A DNA stretch of 64,000 nt, taken from assembly GCF_000744375.1 (NCBI RefSeq), contig NZ_JQLU01000005.1:1860001-1924000 (forward strand), written 5' to 3'. The number at the start of each line of letters is the position of its first letter. The stretch's first letter is position 1. Below the pieces are notes generated by a model. That model was not told the DNA's origin. It worked only from the letters and a program-made list of their open reading frames with translations, and did not search any database. A program made the translations under genes and the position numbers. This DNA is from Carnobacterium gallinarum DSM 4847. GTDB lineage: Bacteria > Bacillota > Bacilli > Lactobacillales > Carnobacteriaceae. Positions 1 through 8,840 of the stretch are shown piece after piece.

Positions 1-68
1 TAAATGCTTTTTTCTAGGTTACCCGCTCTTGCTCTGAATAAATAGACAAACCGTAATCGATTTTTTAT

Positions 69-587
69 TTATCTAAAAGCATAGACAATTTGATTGATAC
101 CAAAGACCATAAAGTAAAAACCAACTAAAAAACTAAGTGTTAGGGCTGAAGAAATTGGATTAAATAAAAGCATCAAGCCTAAAATAATTCCTAAGATAGT
201 TACAATGACAGTAAACCAAAGATGTCCAGTACTTACATTTTTAGCTAAGTCTAAAGTAAATAATCCTAAGATAGAATCAATTAAGAACCAAGTAGCAAAT
301 ACATAAGGTAAAATAGTTATGCCGATATCTAGATTGAATAAAAGGTAAGCACCAATCACAATATTAGCAACTGCGGTAACTATCGGTACATAGGCTTTAA
401 TTCCAGTCAGTTCTTTTAATTTATTTCGGAAAAATAGTTCAAATAGCCCTTTTAAGATAGCCATTAGTGCAAAAATAATGACAATTGTTGCTAAGTTTCC
501 AATTGGATCTTGGAAAGAAAATAACGCGGTAATAATAAATAAAACTCCTAAAATTAATGAACCCCAATCTGTTTTACGTTGTGTCAT
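69..587 (-). CDS. HdeD-family (DUF308) membrane protein
   Basis: A 172-residue protein that is almost entirely hydrophobic, with about six membrane segments arranged in pairs, as in the HdeD/DUF308 acid-resistance membrane proteins. A short hydrophilic N-terminus (MTQRKTDWGSLI) precedes the first segment. The ATG follows a GAGAGTGA ribosome site. It lies 27 bp downstream of the choloylglycine-hydrolase gene on the same strand and is probably cotranscribed with it. Members of this family are linked to acid tolerance in enteric bacteria. The role here is not shown by the sequence and the call rests on topology and overall resemblance. Confidence 0.75.
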   Translation of the reverse strand: MTQRKTDWGSLILGVLFIITALFSFQDPIGNLATIVIIFALMAILKGLFELFFRNKLKELTGIKAYVPIVTAVANIVIGAYLLFNLDIGITILPYVFATWFLIDSILGLFTLDLAKNVSTGHLWFTVIVTILGIILGLMLLFNPISSALTLSFLVGFYFMVFGINQIVYAFR

Positions 588-614
588 AATTTATCACTCT
601 CTCTTATCGTATTT

Positions 615-1634
615 TTAATTTGCTTGATGTGCTAATAATTGATGATTAACCTCATAAGAGTGAATCACATTAGTAGTCTCTTTTTTTAATGAAGCCATGG
701 TAAATGTAGTTGTATCATGAGGTTGAATGGATAAAGTCAGATTTTTAATATCATAACCAATCCAGTAACCAGTAAAATCGCTAATTTTTGAACCAGGAGA
801 AACTTTTTCTACACCTTTTGCAATGATAAATGGATTAAAAATTTTATATAACGTATTGATTCCAGCTTCTGATTTAAATGGGTAAATAAATTTAGATAAA
901 AAAGTAGCTCGAATAAAACGAGAAGGTGCAGTATAATCACCAGGTAATCCTAGTAGACCAGAACCACTTTCAATTTGATTTAGTAAGATATCATTTGTAA
1001 GTGTTACTTTTCCACGATTAGAATCCGTTAATTCAATATAATTTCTTAAATTAGTTAAGTGCCAATCATAAGTAGGACTATTTGTCATTATTCCAATCGT
1101 ATTTTTAAAAATAACAAATCCGCCATTATCCGTCGGTTCTAAAACAATTGATTCACCACTCTTATCAGTAAAAGTATAGTGTAGCGGAACAATTGGGCTA
1201 GCCCCTTTAGGAGCGATATCGATAAAGGGTTGATAGCTGCCAATCATTAAGCCGAAATTCGTCATAGCTTCAGCAATTTCAGCGACAGTCGCATAATTAC
1301 TTAAAATCCAAGTCACTACTTCTTCACCGTATAAAGGCGTTAAACCACGTTTGTTTAGATTTTCAGAAGTATCCCAACTACATTCTTCTAGATATTGTAA
1401 ATCACCTACAAGTCCTGCTTCGTTCACTCCATCAAAAAATAAGTAAGAATCATTCATATTAATTCCCATAAAGCGGTATTTGGATACCCAAGTTAAACTT
1501 TCTCCTTTAATTTCATAATTTTCTGGAATAATCGTTATTTTGCTATTTACTGAAAAGGGATCGAAGGTAAAATCCATTGTTCTACCCCAAAAAATATCAT
1601 TTTCAATTGATTTTAACATAATATTTGTACACAT
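615..1634 (-). CDS. choloylglycine hydrolase / penicillin V acylase family amidase
   Basis: A 339-residue Ntn-hydrolase that cleaves linear amide bonds, as in conjugated bile salts, penicillin V or N-acyl homoserine lactones. The sequence begins Met-Cys-Thr, so Cys2 becomes the catalytic N-terminal nucleophile. Arg18 and Asp21 (WGRTMDF), Asn185 (TNSPTYDWHLTNLRNY) and the SRFIRA motif at 238-243 match the family's active-site set. The position aligning with the bile-salt-hydrolase Asn82 appears to be Tyr81, which is more typical of penicillin V acylases; that is inference from a by-eye alignment. There is no signal peptide, so it is probably cytoplasmic. A GGGAGGATG ribosome site precedes the ATG. 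It is first of a two-gene unit with the HdeD-like gene. Confidence 0.85.
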   Translation of the reverse strand: MCTNIMLKSIENDIFWGRTMDFTFDPFSVNSKITIIPENYEIKGESLTWVSKYRFMGINMNDSYLFFDGVNEAGLVGDLQYLEECSWDTSENLNKRGLTPLYGEEVVTWILSNYATVAEIAEAMTNFGLMIGSYQPFIDIAPKGASPIVPLHYTFTDKSGESIVLEPTDNGGFVIFKNTIGIMTNSPTYDWHLTNLRNYIELTDSNRGKVTLTNDILLNQIESGSGLLGLPGDYTAPSRFIRATFLSKFIYPFKSEAGINTLYKIFNPFIIAKGVEKVSPGSKISDFTGYWIGYDIKNLTLSIQPHDTTTFTMASLKKETTNVIHSYEVNHQLLAHQAN

Positions 1635-1923
1635 ATCGTAACATCCTCCCTTTAACTATTTTTATTATAGCTAAAGGAAAGTGAAAAAAGAATCTACAAA
1701 AATTTAGAAATGTCAGATAATGAACAGATTTAGAAATATGTCTAGTTAGTGAAGAAGTGTTGGATTTGTTTATATTGAACGTAATGGGTAAAGTGAGGAG
1801 TTAAAATAGAACAACATAATTTAAAATTATCCTATTCACCAGCGAGTTGATACGGTTTCTTTGATAACTCTCATTCCTTTAGTTAGTATTATAATGCATG
1901 GTAGGTTTCAGTAAAATTAAAAG
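1635..1923. other. intergenic region between divergent genes
   Basis: No coding region is visible. The left part must hold the promoter of the leftward hydrolase gene; an AT-rich stretch with a TATAAT at 1890-1895 is present, but no well-spaced -35 box was found for it. The rightward promoter of the ROK gene begins at 1924. Confidence 0.5.
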
Positions 1924-1981
1924 TTGCCTTTTTTAGTGTATTTTTCTATAATAAGTATAGTTAATAAAGTTTGTTTATTAA
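1924..1981 (+). promoter_or_regulatory. ROK-gene promoter with inverted-repeat operator
   Basis: TTGCCT at 1924-1929 and a perfect TATAAT at 1947-1952 are spaced by 17 bases. Just downstream, TTAATAAA (1961-1968) and TTTATTAA (1974-1981) form a perfect 8-bp inverted repeat with a 5-base spacer, ending directly before the ribosome site. ROK/XylR-type repressors bind AT-rich inverted repeats of this general shape, so autoregulation is likely (inference). Confidence 0.6.
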
Positions 1982-1995
1982 GGGAGGGCTATTTT

Positions 1996-2997
1996 ATGAG
2001 GGCCAGTAAGCCACAAACTATTAAAGCACATAATTTGACTTTTTTAACACAAATTATCAAAAATCAAGGCCCATTATCTAAAGGTGAATTGGCTAAATTA
2101 AGTGGTCTAAGTGTTGTAACGATGAATAAATTGATTCCTGAACTAGTTGCATCTGAAGTAGTACAAGAATTTTCAGATTCAGTAGTGACAGGCGGTCGCC
2201 ATGCAGTTTCCTACGAATACAATGCTCAGTATCAATTATTGTTAGTGATTCAGTTAATTGAAAAAAATCAACAAATTGTTTTTAATTTTTATATTAGTGA
2301 TTTATACGGCACTATTTTAAGACAAGAAGAAAGCTCTGATTTAGCATTTTCATGGGTGGAGCTAAAAGAAAAAATCCAGAAATTCTTAATAGAAGAGCCG
2401 AAAATCAAAGGGATTAGCATTGGTATTCCTGGTGTAGAAGTTGAGGGAATCTTGAAAATGAGCGATCATCCGCAGTTAATCGGGGTTCATTTGCGTAAGG
2501 AGATTGCGTTAGAGTTTCAGTTACCTGTAACGATTGAGAATGATATTAACGCCGCTGTTTTAGGCTACGCAGCTAAGCAAGATGGAAAGAATGAAAGCAT
2601 TGTCGGAATCTACTATCCAAGAGATTTTCCACCAGGATCTGGGATTTGGTTAAATGGTCAGATTGTGAGAGGTCGTAATGGCTTTGCTGGAGAAATTAAG
2701 TATTTGCCATTAACGGCTAAATGGCATGAAGTCCCAGTGTCAGAGATTGACTTAGCCAAAAATATGTCAGAAGTGATCCAAACAATTATTAGTATGTATG
2801 ATCCTAATGAGATTGTGATTTATACTGAATCAAAGCGCTTATTGAAGGAAGATAGGGTATTTATTGAAGCGAGTTTATTTGCTAAATTTTCAACAATTAA
2901 GCTACCAAAATTAGTTTCATCGGCTAGCTTTGACCAAGATTATCTACATGGCTTACTTGTGCAGGGAATTGAGTTAATTGAAAAAATGCAGGAATAA
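1996..2997 (+). CDS. ROK-family transcriptional regulator
   Basis: A 333-residue regulator using the ATG at 1996, which sits 8 bases after AGGGAGG; a longer reading from TTG at 1924 would run through the promoter and is rejected. Residues about 8-70 form a winged helix (QIIKNQGPLSKGELAKLSG), followed by a ROK/actin-like ATPase fold with IGIPGVEVEG and the END-type motif TIENDINAAVLGY. The usual zinc-binding cysteine motif of ROK sugar kinases is not seen, so ligand sensing without kinase activity is likely. It heads a run with an acetyltransferase and a HAD phosphatase, suggesting control of a small sugar-related operon. The effector is unknown. Confidence 0.85.
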   Translation: MRASKPQTIKAHNLTFLTQIIKNQGPLSKGELAKLSGLSVVTMNKLIPELVASEVVQEFSDSVVTGGRHAVSYEYNAQYQLLLVIQLIEKNQQIVFNFYISDLYGTILRQEESSDLAFSWVELKEKIQKFLIEEPKIKGISIGIPGVEVEGILKMSDHPQLIGVHLRKEIALEFQLPVTIENDINAAVLGYAAKQDGKNESIVGIYYPRDFPPGSGIWLNGQIVRGRNGFAGEIKYLPLTAKWHEVPVSEIDLAKNMSEVIQTIISMYDPNEIVIYTESKRLLKEDRVFIEASLFAKFSTIKLPKLVSSASFDQDYLHGLLVQGIELIEKMQE

Positions 2998-3020
2998 AAT
3001 TCAGAATGGGGAGTGTTAAA

Positions 3021-3644
3021 ATGAAAAGTGAGAAAGAGAAGATGTTAGCAGAAGAATTATATCTTGCTAGTGATGAAGAATTAGTGGCAGATGTAAAACG
3101 TTCGAGACGATTAACGCGTTTGTTTAACAGTACAACAGAAGAACAGTTAAGCTATCGACAAGATTTGTTAAAGGAATTATTTGCAAAAACAGGTGAGAAA
3201 ATTTATATTGAACCACCATTTTATTGTGATTATGGCTCAAATATTGAAATTGGAGAGAACTTTTATGCCAACTTTGATTGTGTGATTTTAGATGTGGCTG
3301 CTGTGGAAATTGGGCGAAATGTTATGTTTGGACCAAAAGTTAATCTATTTACAGCAGGACATCCAGTTGATCCTGCTGTTCGGATTTCAGGCTTAGAGTT
3401 TGGACGTAAAATCACAATTGGAGACAATGTTTGGATTGGTGGAAATACATCGGTGAATCCTGGGGTTAAGATTGGAGCAAATACAGTTATTGGATCAGGT
3501 TCAGTGGTAACGAAGGACATTCCAGAGAATGTAATTGCAGCTGGAAACCCATGTCGCGTTTTACGTCAGATTACAGCAAAAGATACTGAATTCTGGGAAA
3601 AGCAACAAAAGTCTTATTGGGCTGATGCAACTAAAAAAGACTAA
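3021..3644 (+). CDS. maltose O-acetyltransferase-like (LbH hexapeptide) enzyme
   Basis: A 207-residue acetyl-CoA-dependent sugar O-acetyltransferase of the Maa/LacA/NodL family. The N-terminal Mac domain (about 1-60) is followed by hexapeptide repeats forming the left-handed beta helix (IEIGENFYANFDC, VEIGRNVMFG, ITIGDNVWIGGNTSV, VKIGANTVIGSGSVV). The catalytic histidine is His114 in FTAGHPVD. The ATG at 3021 is 7 bases after GGGGAG at 3008-3013; a start at 3006 would overlap that site. It lies between the ROK regulator and the HAD phosphatase on one strand with short gaps, so all three are probably cotranscribed. The acceptor sugar cannot be read from sequence. Confidence 0.85.
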   Translation: MKSEKEKMLAEELYLASDEELVADVKRSRRLTRLFNSTTEEQLSYRQDLLKELFAKTGEKIYIEPPFYCDYGSNIEIGENFYANFDCVILDVAAVEIGRNVMFGPKVNLFTAGHPVDPAVRISGLEFGRKITIGDNVWIGGNTSVNPGVKIGANTVIGSGSVVTKDIPENVIAAGNPCRVLRQITAKDTEFWEKQQKSYWADATKKD

Positions 3645-3663
3645 ATAGAATGGAGCAAATACG

Positions 3664-4479
3664 ATGATTAAAATGGTGACAGTGGATATGGATGGAACAT
3701 TTTTAAAGCCGACAAATGAGTATAATCGTTCGCGATTTGAAGCAATCTATCAAACAATGGTAAAGCAAGATGTTAAATTTGTAGTGGCTAGTGGCAATCA
3801 ATATTATCAACTAAAATCTTTTTTTCCCGAAATAGCGGAACAGATTTCTTTTGTAGCTGAGAATGGTGCTTTAGTAATCAGTGAAGGAGAAGAACTTTTT
3901 TGTGGTGAAATGGATCTTGAATTAGTTGGTGAAATTTTAATCTTTTTAGCAGATTTACCAGAAGTTCGGACGATTCTTTGTGGGCGCCAAAGTGCCTATG
4001 TTAGCCAAGAGACAGATCCAGTATTTGTCGATTATGGACGGATTTATTACCATCGTTTAAACGTTGTTCCGAATCTATCAGAATTAACGGAGGATACTTT
4101 TTTCAAATTCGCTTTGAATGTTCCAGAAGAAATGACGGAAGAAATCGTAACTTTATTTAATCAAAGATTTGATGGAGAGATTACGGCAGTTACTAGCGGT
4201 CATGGCGATATTGACTTAATTATTAAAGGATTGCATAAAGCGAATGGAATTCAATTATTACAAAAAAAATGGGGAATTCATGAAGATCATATTGCTAGTT
4301 TTGGTGATGGAGGCAATGATGTGGAGATGTTGCGCCATGCAGGACACAGTTATGCGATGAGTAATGGCAGTCAAGTTGCTAAAGATGCAGCCAAATTCGT
4401 AGCACCAAGCAATCATGATGAGGGGGTACTCGTGATTATTGAACAATTATTGGATAAAAATCAAAGTGAGAAAGCTTAA
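3664..4479 (+). CDS. Cof-type HAD-superfamily phosphatase
   Basis: A 271-residue phosphatase with motif I VDMDGTFL (nucleophile Asp8, acid/base Asp10), conserved Lys193 in KANG and the motif IV acidic loop GDGGNDVEML at 214-223. The inserted cap between residues about 80 and 190 is the IIB type seen in Cof/YbiV/YidA sugar-phosphate phosphatases. It is last in the operon after the ROK regulator and acetyltransferase, 19 bases downstream of the latter, and is followed by a strong bidirectional terminator. Substrate unknown; a phosphorylated sugar is likely from the family and neighbours. Confidence 0.87.
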   Translation: MIKMVTVDMDGTFLKPTNEYNRSRFEAIYQTMVKQDVKFVVASGNQYYQLKSFFPEIAEQISFVAENGALVISEGEELFCGEMDLELVGEILIFLADLPEVRTILCGRQSAYVSQETDPVFVDYGRIYYHRLNVVPNLSELTEDTFFKFALNVPEEMTEEIVTLFNQRFDGEITAVTSGHGDIDLIIKGLHKANGIQLLQKKWGIHEDHIASFGDGGNDVEMLRHAGHSYAMSNGSQVAKDAAKFVAPSNHDEGVLVIIEQLLDKNQSEKA

Positions 4480-4512
4480 TGAAATCAACGCTTTATACAC
4501 ATAGATTTAATT

Positions 4513-4562
4513 AAAAAAACCCCTGATTGGCTAGAGATATTCTAACGAATCAGGGGTTTTTT
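4513..4562. terminator. bidirectional Rho-independent terminator
   Basis: AACCCCTGATT pairs with AATCAGGGGTT, flanked by A-runs on the left and T-runs on the right, so it can end both the rightward HAD operon and the leftward MATE gene. Confidence 0.85.
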
Positions 4563-4580
4563 GTGTTTTGATAAGCTGAT

Positions 4581-5939
4581 TTAATCTATGCTAAGTTGAT
4601 CTTTATGATAATGAGTGGACATTTCCTTTTTCAAGAACCAGCTGGAAATTGCAAAAGATAAAACATCTGAAATAGGAACGGATAAAAAGATTCCAGTTAA
4701 TCCAAAGAAACGAGATAAAATTAAAATCAATGGAATCAGCAATAAAATTTGTCTACTCAAGGTTAAAAAGCTAGCAATCTTAGCTTTTCCAACAGCTTGA
4801 AAATAACTAGAAAAAATAATCTGCATGCCAACAATAGGCAAAGCAGCAAACCAAATCCGAATTGAGGGAACACCTAAACGAATAACATCAGGTTCTTTGT
4901 TAAACATTGTAATAATAGGAACGGTCATAAATTGAACCACTAGAAATCCTGCAACAACAATAATAGTCGCTGCAATTGCCGCATCTCTTAAAGTATCCTT
5001 TACACGTTGCATCTTATCAGCACCGAAGTTATATCCAATAATAGCTTGCTGACCTTGAATGATACCAGAAACAGGCATTAATAATAAAGTTTGAAAACTA
5101 GTGATAATTCCAACCGTCGAGACAGCCAAATCGCCACCATTTATAGCTAAGCTACCATTCAGAATAATGTTTAAAATACTATTAGAGAGCTGCATTAAAA
5201 AGATGGGCATACCTGTTTTAATAATTTCTAGCATATAGGTTACTTTTGGCTTTAATAATTTTAAGGTAATTGGAATATAACTTCTTTTGCTACATAAGAA
5301 GGCTAACTGCCAAACCGCACTAAGGAACATTCCGCCAATCGTTGCATACGCGGCACCTTTCATTCCCCAACCAAACTGAACAATAAAAATATAATCAAAT
5401 AAAATATTAAATCCGGCACCAAGTAATTGAGAAATCATAGCATTCTTAGGGTTTCCTTGAGCCCTCGAAAAATTATTTCCATACATTGAGATAGCTTGAA
5501 AGACACTCCCAAATAAAATAATACTTAAGTAATCCACCGCATACGGTTCCACTGCTTCACTAGCACCTAAAAAATATAGAATTGGTTCAATAAATAAATT
5601 GCCAAAAATCATAAACAACAGTGCAAAAAAGAGAATCAAAAGAAAAGCATTTCCCATATAAGTTGCTGCATCATTTTTGTTTTTTAAGCCTAGTGAGATT
5701 GAAAAACGAGTTGCCCCACCAACACCAACTAGTAAACATAAGGCCAGTGAAATCAAAGTAACAGGATAAGTCACCGTAATAGCCGCTAAGCCTAGCGAAC
5801 CAATATCTGGTGTATTTCCAATAAAAATGCGGTCAACAATATTATAAATTGCACTCACAACCATTCCAATAATTGCAGGAATAGAAAATTCAATTAAAAG
5901 CTTTCGAGTACTTTCCGTACCCATTCGGTTAGCATCCAT
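4581..5939 (-). CDS. MATE-family multidrug efflux transporter (MepA-like)
   Basis: A 452-residue protein with twelve predicted membrane helices in two homologous halves, typical of MATE cation/drug antiporters. The opening (STRKLLIEFSIPAIIGMVVS, followed by IYNIVDRIFIG) and the second-half glutamine-rich loop GIIQGQQAIIGYNFGA are characteristic of the MepA-like branch. AAAGGGG precedes the ATG. It is a single gene bounded by a terminator and an unrelated small gene, with no MarR/MepR regulator beside it. Substrates cannot be inferred. Confidence 0.88.
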   Translation of the reverse strand: MDANRMGTESTRKLLIEFSIPAIIGMVVSAIYNIVDRIFIGNTPDIGSLGLAAITVTYPVTLISLALCLLVGVGGATRFSISLGLKNKNDAATYMGNAFLLILFFALLFMIFGNLFIEPILYFLGASEAVEPYAVDYLSIILFGSVFQAISMYGNNFSRAQGNPKNAMISQLLGAGFNILFDYIFIVQFGWGMKGAAYATIGGMFLSAVWQLAFLCSKRSYIPITLKLLKPKVTYMLEIIKTGMPIFLMQLSNSILNIILNGSLAINGGDLAVSTVGIITSFQTLLLMPVSGIIQGQQAIIGYNFGADKMQRVKDTLRDAAIAATIIVVAGFLVVQFMTVPIITMFNKEPDVIRLGVPSIRIWFAALPIVGMQIIFSSYFQAVGKAKIASFLTLSRQILLLIPLILILSRFFGLTGIFLSVPISDVLSFAISSWFLKKEMSTHYHKDQLSID

Positions 5940-6081
5940 ATAAAACCCCTTTCATAAATCCATATTCTTTAATTATAGACTACTGATTTGAAGATACAAG
6001 GAGTGAAGATGAATTTTTTATTGAAACGGTCATTATTGATGTTAAACTAAATAGATACACTATAAAGACAGGTGGTGCAAA

Positions 6082-6429
6082 ATGGCAATCATAAAAATTT
6101 ATATTCATCCTAAAAAAGAGGTGGATAGTTATTTAGTTGATCTGGATTTAGAAAAAGAGTTTAGCTTGATAAATGAAGAATTTGAAGAGTGGCTAGTTAA
6201 AAACACGTCTAATCTTGAATTTGATTGTATTGACTATTTATCAGATCTAGAGCAGCACTATCTTTGTTATTTTGTTACGAATAATGAAAAGCAGGCATGT
6301 CAAGAATTAGAACATCTACTAGCTCAAGAATTGCCAATTAAAAGCGAATTTATAATTGAAATTGGTTATTTTTCAGATTGGTTACATGAGGAAGAGTATC
6401 AATTCTGGAAGAGGATTATCAGAAAGTAG
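6082..6429 (+). CDS. hypothetical protein, 115 aa
   Basis: A small acidic, soluble protein without a recognised motif. It has an AGGTGGTG ribosome site 5 bases before the ATG and good codon structure throughout, so it is probably real. The N-terminus (MAIIKIYIHPKKEVD) looks like a beta strand and the remainder is rich in acidic residues with a repeated EEF/LEE pattern. No signal peptide or membrane segment is present and the neighbours are unrelated, so no function is proposed. Confidence 0.6.
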   Translation: MAIIKIYIHPKKEVDSYLVDLDLEKEFSLINEEFEEWLVKNTSNLEFDCIDYLSDLEQHYLCYFVTNNEKQACQELEHLLAQELPIKSEFIIEIGYFSDWLHEEEYQFWKRIIRK

Positions 6430-6645
6430 GAGGTAATTAACAAATCTCTTTAGTCATAAGTTTCTCTTTCCTTTAATTTAGTTTATATTGATCAGCTGTT
6501 TCCTTTGAATTAAATAATTTCAAATAATAGACTAAATTAATTGTAGCCTAGAGAAGTTAAGAAAAAGAACCAGTATCTAATTCTTAAAACCAGTTGCATT
6601 ACACTACGTTTAGTGGTAATATAATTCCTTGTCGGAGGGCGTTTG

Positions 6646-6676
6646 CTGGATAAGATTATTCTTATCCAGTTTTTTT
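6646..6676 (+). terminator. Rho-independent terminator
   Basis: CTGGATAAG and CTTATCCAG form a perfect 9-bp stem with a 6-base loop followed by seven T. It sits directly upstream of the GNAT gene. A TATAAT-like box at 6620-6625 lies just before it, so a very short terminated transcript is possible. Confidence 0.7.
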
Positions 6677-6716
6677 GCGTTAAATTACCGAAATACAATC
6701 GATGAGGTGTTAGAAC

Positions 6717-7136
6717 ATGGAAATAAATCCAATAAATTATCAAAAAAATAGTCAACAATTACTTGAACATCTAGATGAGTATACAAAAGAAAAAGTTCGT
6801 GACTTAAAAGGCTATGAAAGCAAAAAAATCAGTTATGAACTAACTGAAAACGAAGTTGTTTTAGGTGGAATTGTTGGCGAGATTCATTGGGGAGCATTGC
6901 GGATTGAGTTATTTTATGTAGATGAGAAAGCTCGAGGTAAAGGCGTTGGACAAAAATTATTAACACACGTGGAAGCTATCGCTCAAGAAGCAAACTGTTT
7001 ATTAGTGTTATTAGAAACTTATAGTTTTAATGCGCCTAATTTTTATTTAAAAAATGGCTATCAACAAATTGGACTGATTCAAGATTTCCCATTAGTTGGT
7101 GAAAGCCATCATTTTATGATAAAGCATCTTGCTTAA
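6717..7136 (+). CDS. GNAT-family N-acetyltransferase
   Basis: A 139-residue acetyltransferase. The acetyl-CoA pyrophosphate-binding motif A is clear in VDEKARGKGVGQKLLTH (about residues 72-88), followed by LLVLLETYSFNAPNFYLKNGYQQIG, the usual motif B with the FY..GY end. The ATG follows GATGAGGTG. It stands alone after a terminator. GNAT substrates cannot be predicted from these motifs. Confidence 0.82.
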   Translation: MEINPINYQKNSQQLLEHLDEYTKEKVRDLKGYESKKISYELTENEVVLGGIVGEIHWGALRIELFYVDEKARGKGVGQKLLTHVEAIAQEANCLLVLLETYSFNAPNFYLKNGYQQIGLIQDFPLVGESHHFMIKHLA

Positions 7137-7194
7137 AACTAGAAAAATTTATTTTTTATGATAAGTTAAAGCTATTTGAATGCAAATAGAAAGC

Positions 7195-7530
7195 TCATTG
7201 ATTGGGATCAAGGACAATTGCACGATTTTTAGAAAACTCAAGAGTATCCACAAATAATCCTCTAAATGTTTCAACTAAGTTTGCTTGAGAATGGAAGAAA
7301 AGAGCCAGTTTATCTGTACCAAAACGATCAATTCGGATGGGTGAACCATAGCTGGGTTGGTTCCATTTTAAACTTTCAGTCATTTCTTCATCAGGAACAA
7401 TTTCTTTGGCATTATCTAAACTAAGTTGTCTGATTTTTACTAGCGGCTCACTAAATTCAACTGGATAATGAGTGAAAGTAGTAGAATTAAACGAAATCAA
7501 AAAAGTTTTAGTTTGTATCTCGGTGTTGAG
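7195..7530 (-). pseudogene. DUF1801-domain protein remnant
   Basis: The readable frame (7195-7500) matches the middle of DUF1801 proteins (ESLKWNQPSYGSP, ALFFHSQANLVETFR, NRAIVLDPNQ). It lacks the family's usual C-terminal helix after the NRAIV strand and has no ATG in its own frame. An ATG overlapping the stop of the upstream gene (ATGA at 7531) opens a nine-codon frame that stops at once, after which the DUF1801 frame begins out of register. The simplest reading is a once-coupled second gene that has been frameshifted and truncated. A functional product from the TTG at 7500 is possible but unlikely. Confidence 0.55.
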
Positions 7531-7959
7531 TCATCGCCAATGATTGCTCTCGTAATAGAAAATATAAGAGGTATACATGATAATTCCAGCAGCCAGTATG
7601 GAAAAAGTCATTAGAATAAATAGAACCGTCAAGCCTTTACCAAAAGCCAGTAGGGTCATGGATAAAAAGAACCCAACAGATAGTACGAAACAAAAATTCC
7701 GAAGAGCTTTTAATTCAAATAGCCCATGTTTAGGTTTTTTTTGAGGTAGTTTGTTTCTACCTAAAATACGATAGATCTCATCAAAAATGAGATATGCAAA
7801 AATAGTAATCATTCCAATAGCTACAAAAAGCAACAGAAAAAATTGTCCCCAGCCCTGAATTAGGGTTAAATGTGGCAAATCAAATCTCCAGAAAAGTAGC
7901 ACAAAAGTAACAACAAATGAAACTAAAGATAAAATTGCTTTTTTTGATTGATAAGTCAT
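7531..7959 (-). CDS. four-helix membrane protein, unknown function
   Basis: A 142-residue integral membrane protein; the ATG at 7959 is chosen because GGAGG lies 7-8 bases upstream, while the upstream ATG at 7974 overlaps that site. Four hydrophobic segments are visible (about 8-25, 38-58, 90-110, 115-135) with a basic loop GRNKLPQKKPKHG between the second and third. No family was recognised. Its stop overlaps the start of the broken DUF1801 gene, so the two were probably once translated together. Confidence 0.6.
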   Translation of the reverse strand: MTYQSKKAILSLVSFVVTFVLLFWRFDLPHLTLIQGWGQFFLLLFVAIGMITIFAYLIFDEIYRILGRNKLPQKKPKHGLFELKALRNFCFVLSVGFFLSMTLLAFGKGLTVLFILMTFSILAAGIIMYTSYIFYYESNHWR

Positions 7960-7974
7960 AAAAAAATCCTCCAT

Positions 7975-8483
7975 ATACTATGTATAAAACCCGTTATATA
8001 AATACTATACTATATCAAATCCCAATTATCAAAAAAATTCCAAATAAAGTTTTCTAGAAAAATAGTAAAAAAAATAATTGACTCATTTAAAGAATATAGT
8101 TGTATTTCCTTTTATATTAAGTTGGTACAGAGGCGAATACTGATGGAGTTAAAGTTATAAAACGAAGACAAATACGAAATTTGTGCGCCAATTATTTAGT
8201 TAGCCACAACTATTTTAGTTACTAAATACAAAAGAACATAGTTCAATAGATGCCTATAGATAAAGCTTAAAGTGCAATTAAAGTAAGTAGGATAGACAGT
8301 TTTTTGGGGTACATCAGTATCTTTTTCTAGATAGATTTTCTTTTCTTCCGTATGGAATTAATAGATCCTAACTATCCATCAGCTACACTTGTAAGCACTA
8401 AAAAATCGATAGGTTTCTTTCGTAAAATAGTTCAGATTTTGTTATACTGATGGCAACAAATTAAAGAGCAGGAGGAAACGAAT
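7975..8483. other. intergenic region, no gene recognised
   Basis: About 500 bases without a convincing reading frame, RNA gene or repeat. The right end must carry the promoter of the zinc-ribbon gene; TATACT near 8443-8448 is a plausible -10 box. Confidence 0.4.
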
Positions 8484-8747
8484 ATGCTTACGTGTCAGAG
8501 TTGTGGAATGGATGTTGAAAAAGATGAAAATAAAGGAACAAATTCAGATGGCAGCCTATCAACAGAATATTGTGTACATTGTTATAAAGATGGTGCTTTC
8601 ACAAATGACTTCACTTTAGAACAATACGTGGATAAAGGCTTAGAGTATTCGCCTGATTATCGTGCTGCCAAAACTGACTCAGAAAAAGAAACGATAAAAA
8701 AACAAATGATCGGTTATCTATCAAATTTAAAACGCTGGAAGGCTTAA
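8484..8747 (+). CDS. putative zinc-ribbon protein (PF12674 type)
   Basis: An 87-residue protein whose N-terminus has the cysteine pairs CQSCGM (Cys4, Cys7) and YCVHCYKDG (about Cys30, Cys33), the arrangement of the putative zinc-ribbon domain found in many Firmicutes and archaea. The C-terminal half is helical and charged. AGGAGG lies just upstream of the ATG and a strong terminator follows. Role unknown; binding of zinc and of a partner protein or nucleic acid is the usual suggestion for this fold. Confidence 0.75.
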   Translation: MLTCQSCGMDVEKDENKGTNSDGSLSTEYCVHCYKDGAFTNDFTLEQYVDKGLEYSPDYRAAKTDSEKETIKKQMIGYLSNLKRWKA

Positions 8748-8798
8748 TTTTTATTGCAAGTTGTTTATTGTAAAAGAGAAAAAGACTAACTAAAAATA

Positions 8799-8840
8799 GA
8801 AACCATTGAAATTCAGATAAATGAATTTCAATGGTTTTTT
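8799..8840 (+). terminator. Rho-independent terminator
   Basis: AACCATTGAAATTCA and TGAATTTCAATGGTT form a perfect 15-bp stem with a 6-base loop, followed by a T-run. It ends the zinc-ribbon transcript. Confidence 0.85.

Noticed and set aside
1924-1995. N-terminal extension of the ROK regulator from TTG at 1924
   Set aside because: It overlaps a good promoter and operator, and a strong ribosome site serves the ATG at 1996.
3263-3520. 85-codon minus-strand frame
   Set aside because: It is antisense to the acetyltransferase hexapeptide region, whose regular codon pattern creates the mirror frame.
6594-6676. T-box or riboswitch leader before the GNAT gene
   Set aside because: Only a short terminator hairpin is present; no specifier loop, T-box sequence or aptamer-like pairing was found.
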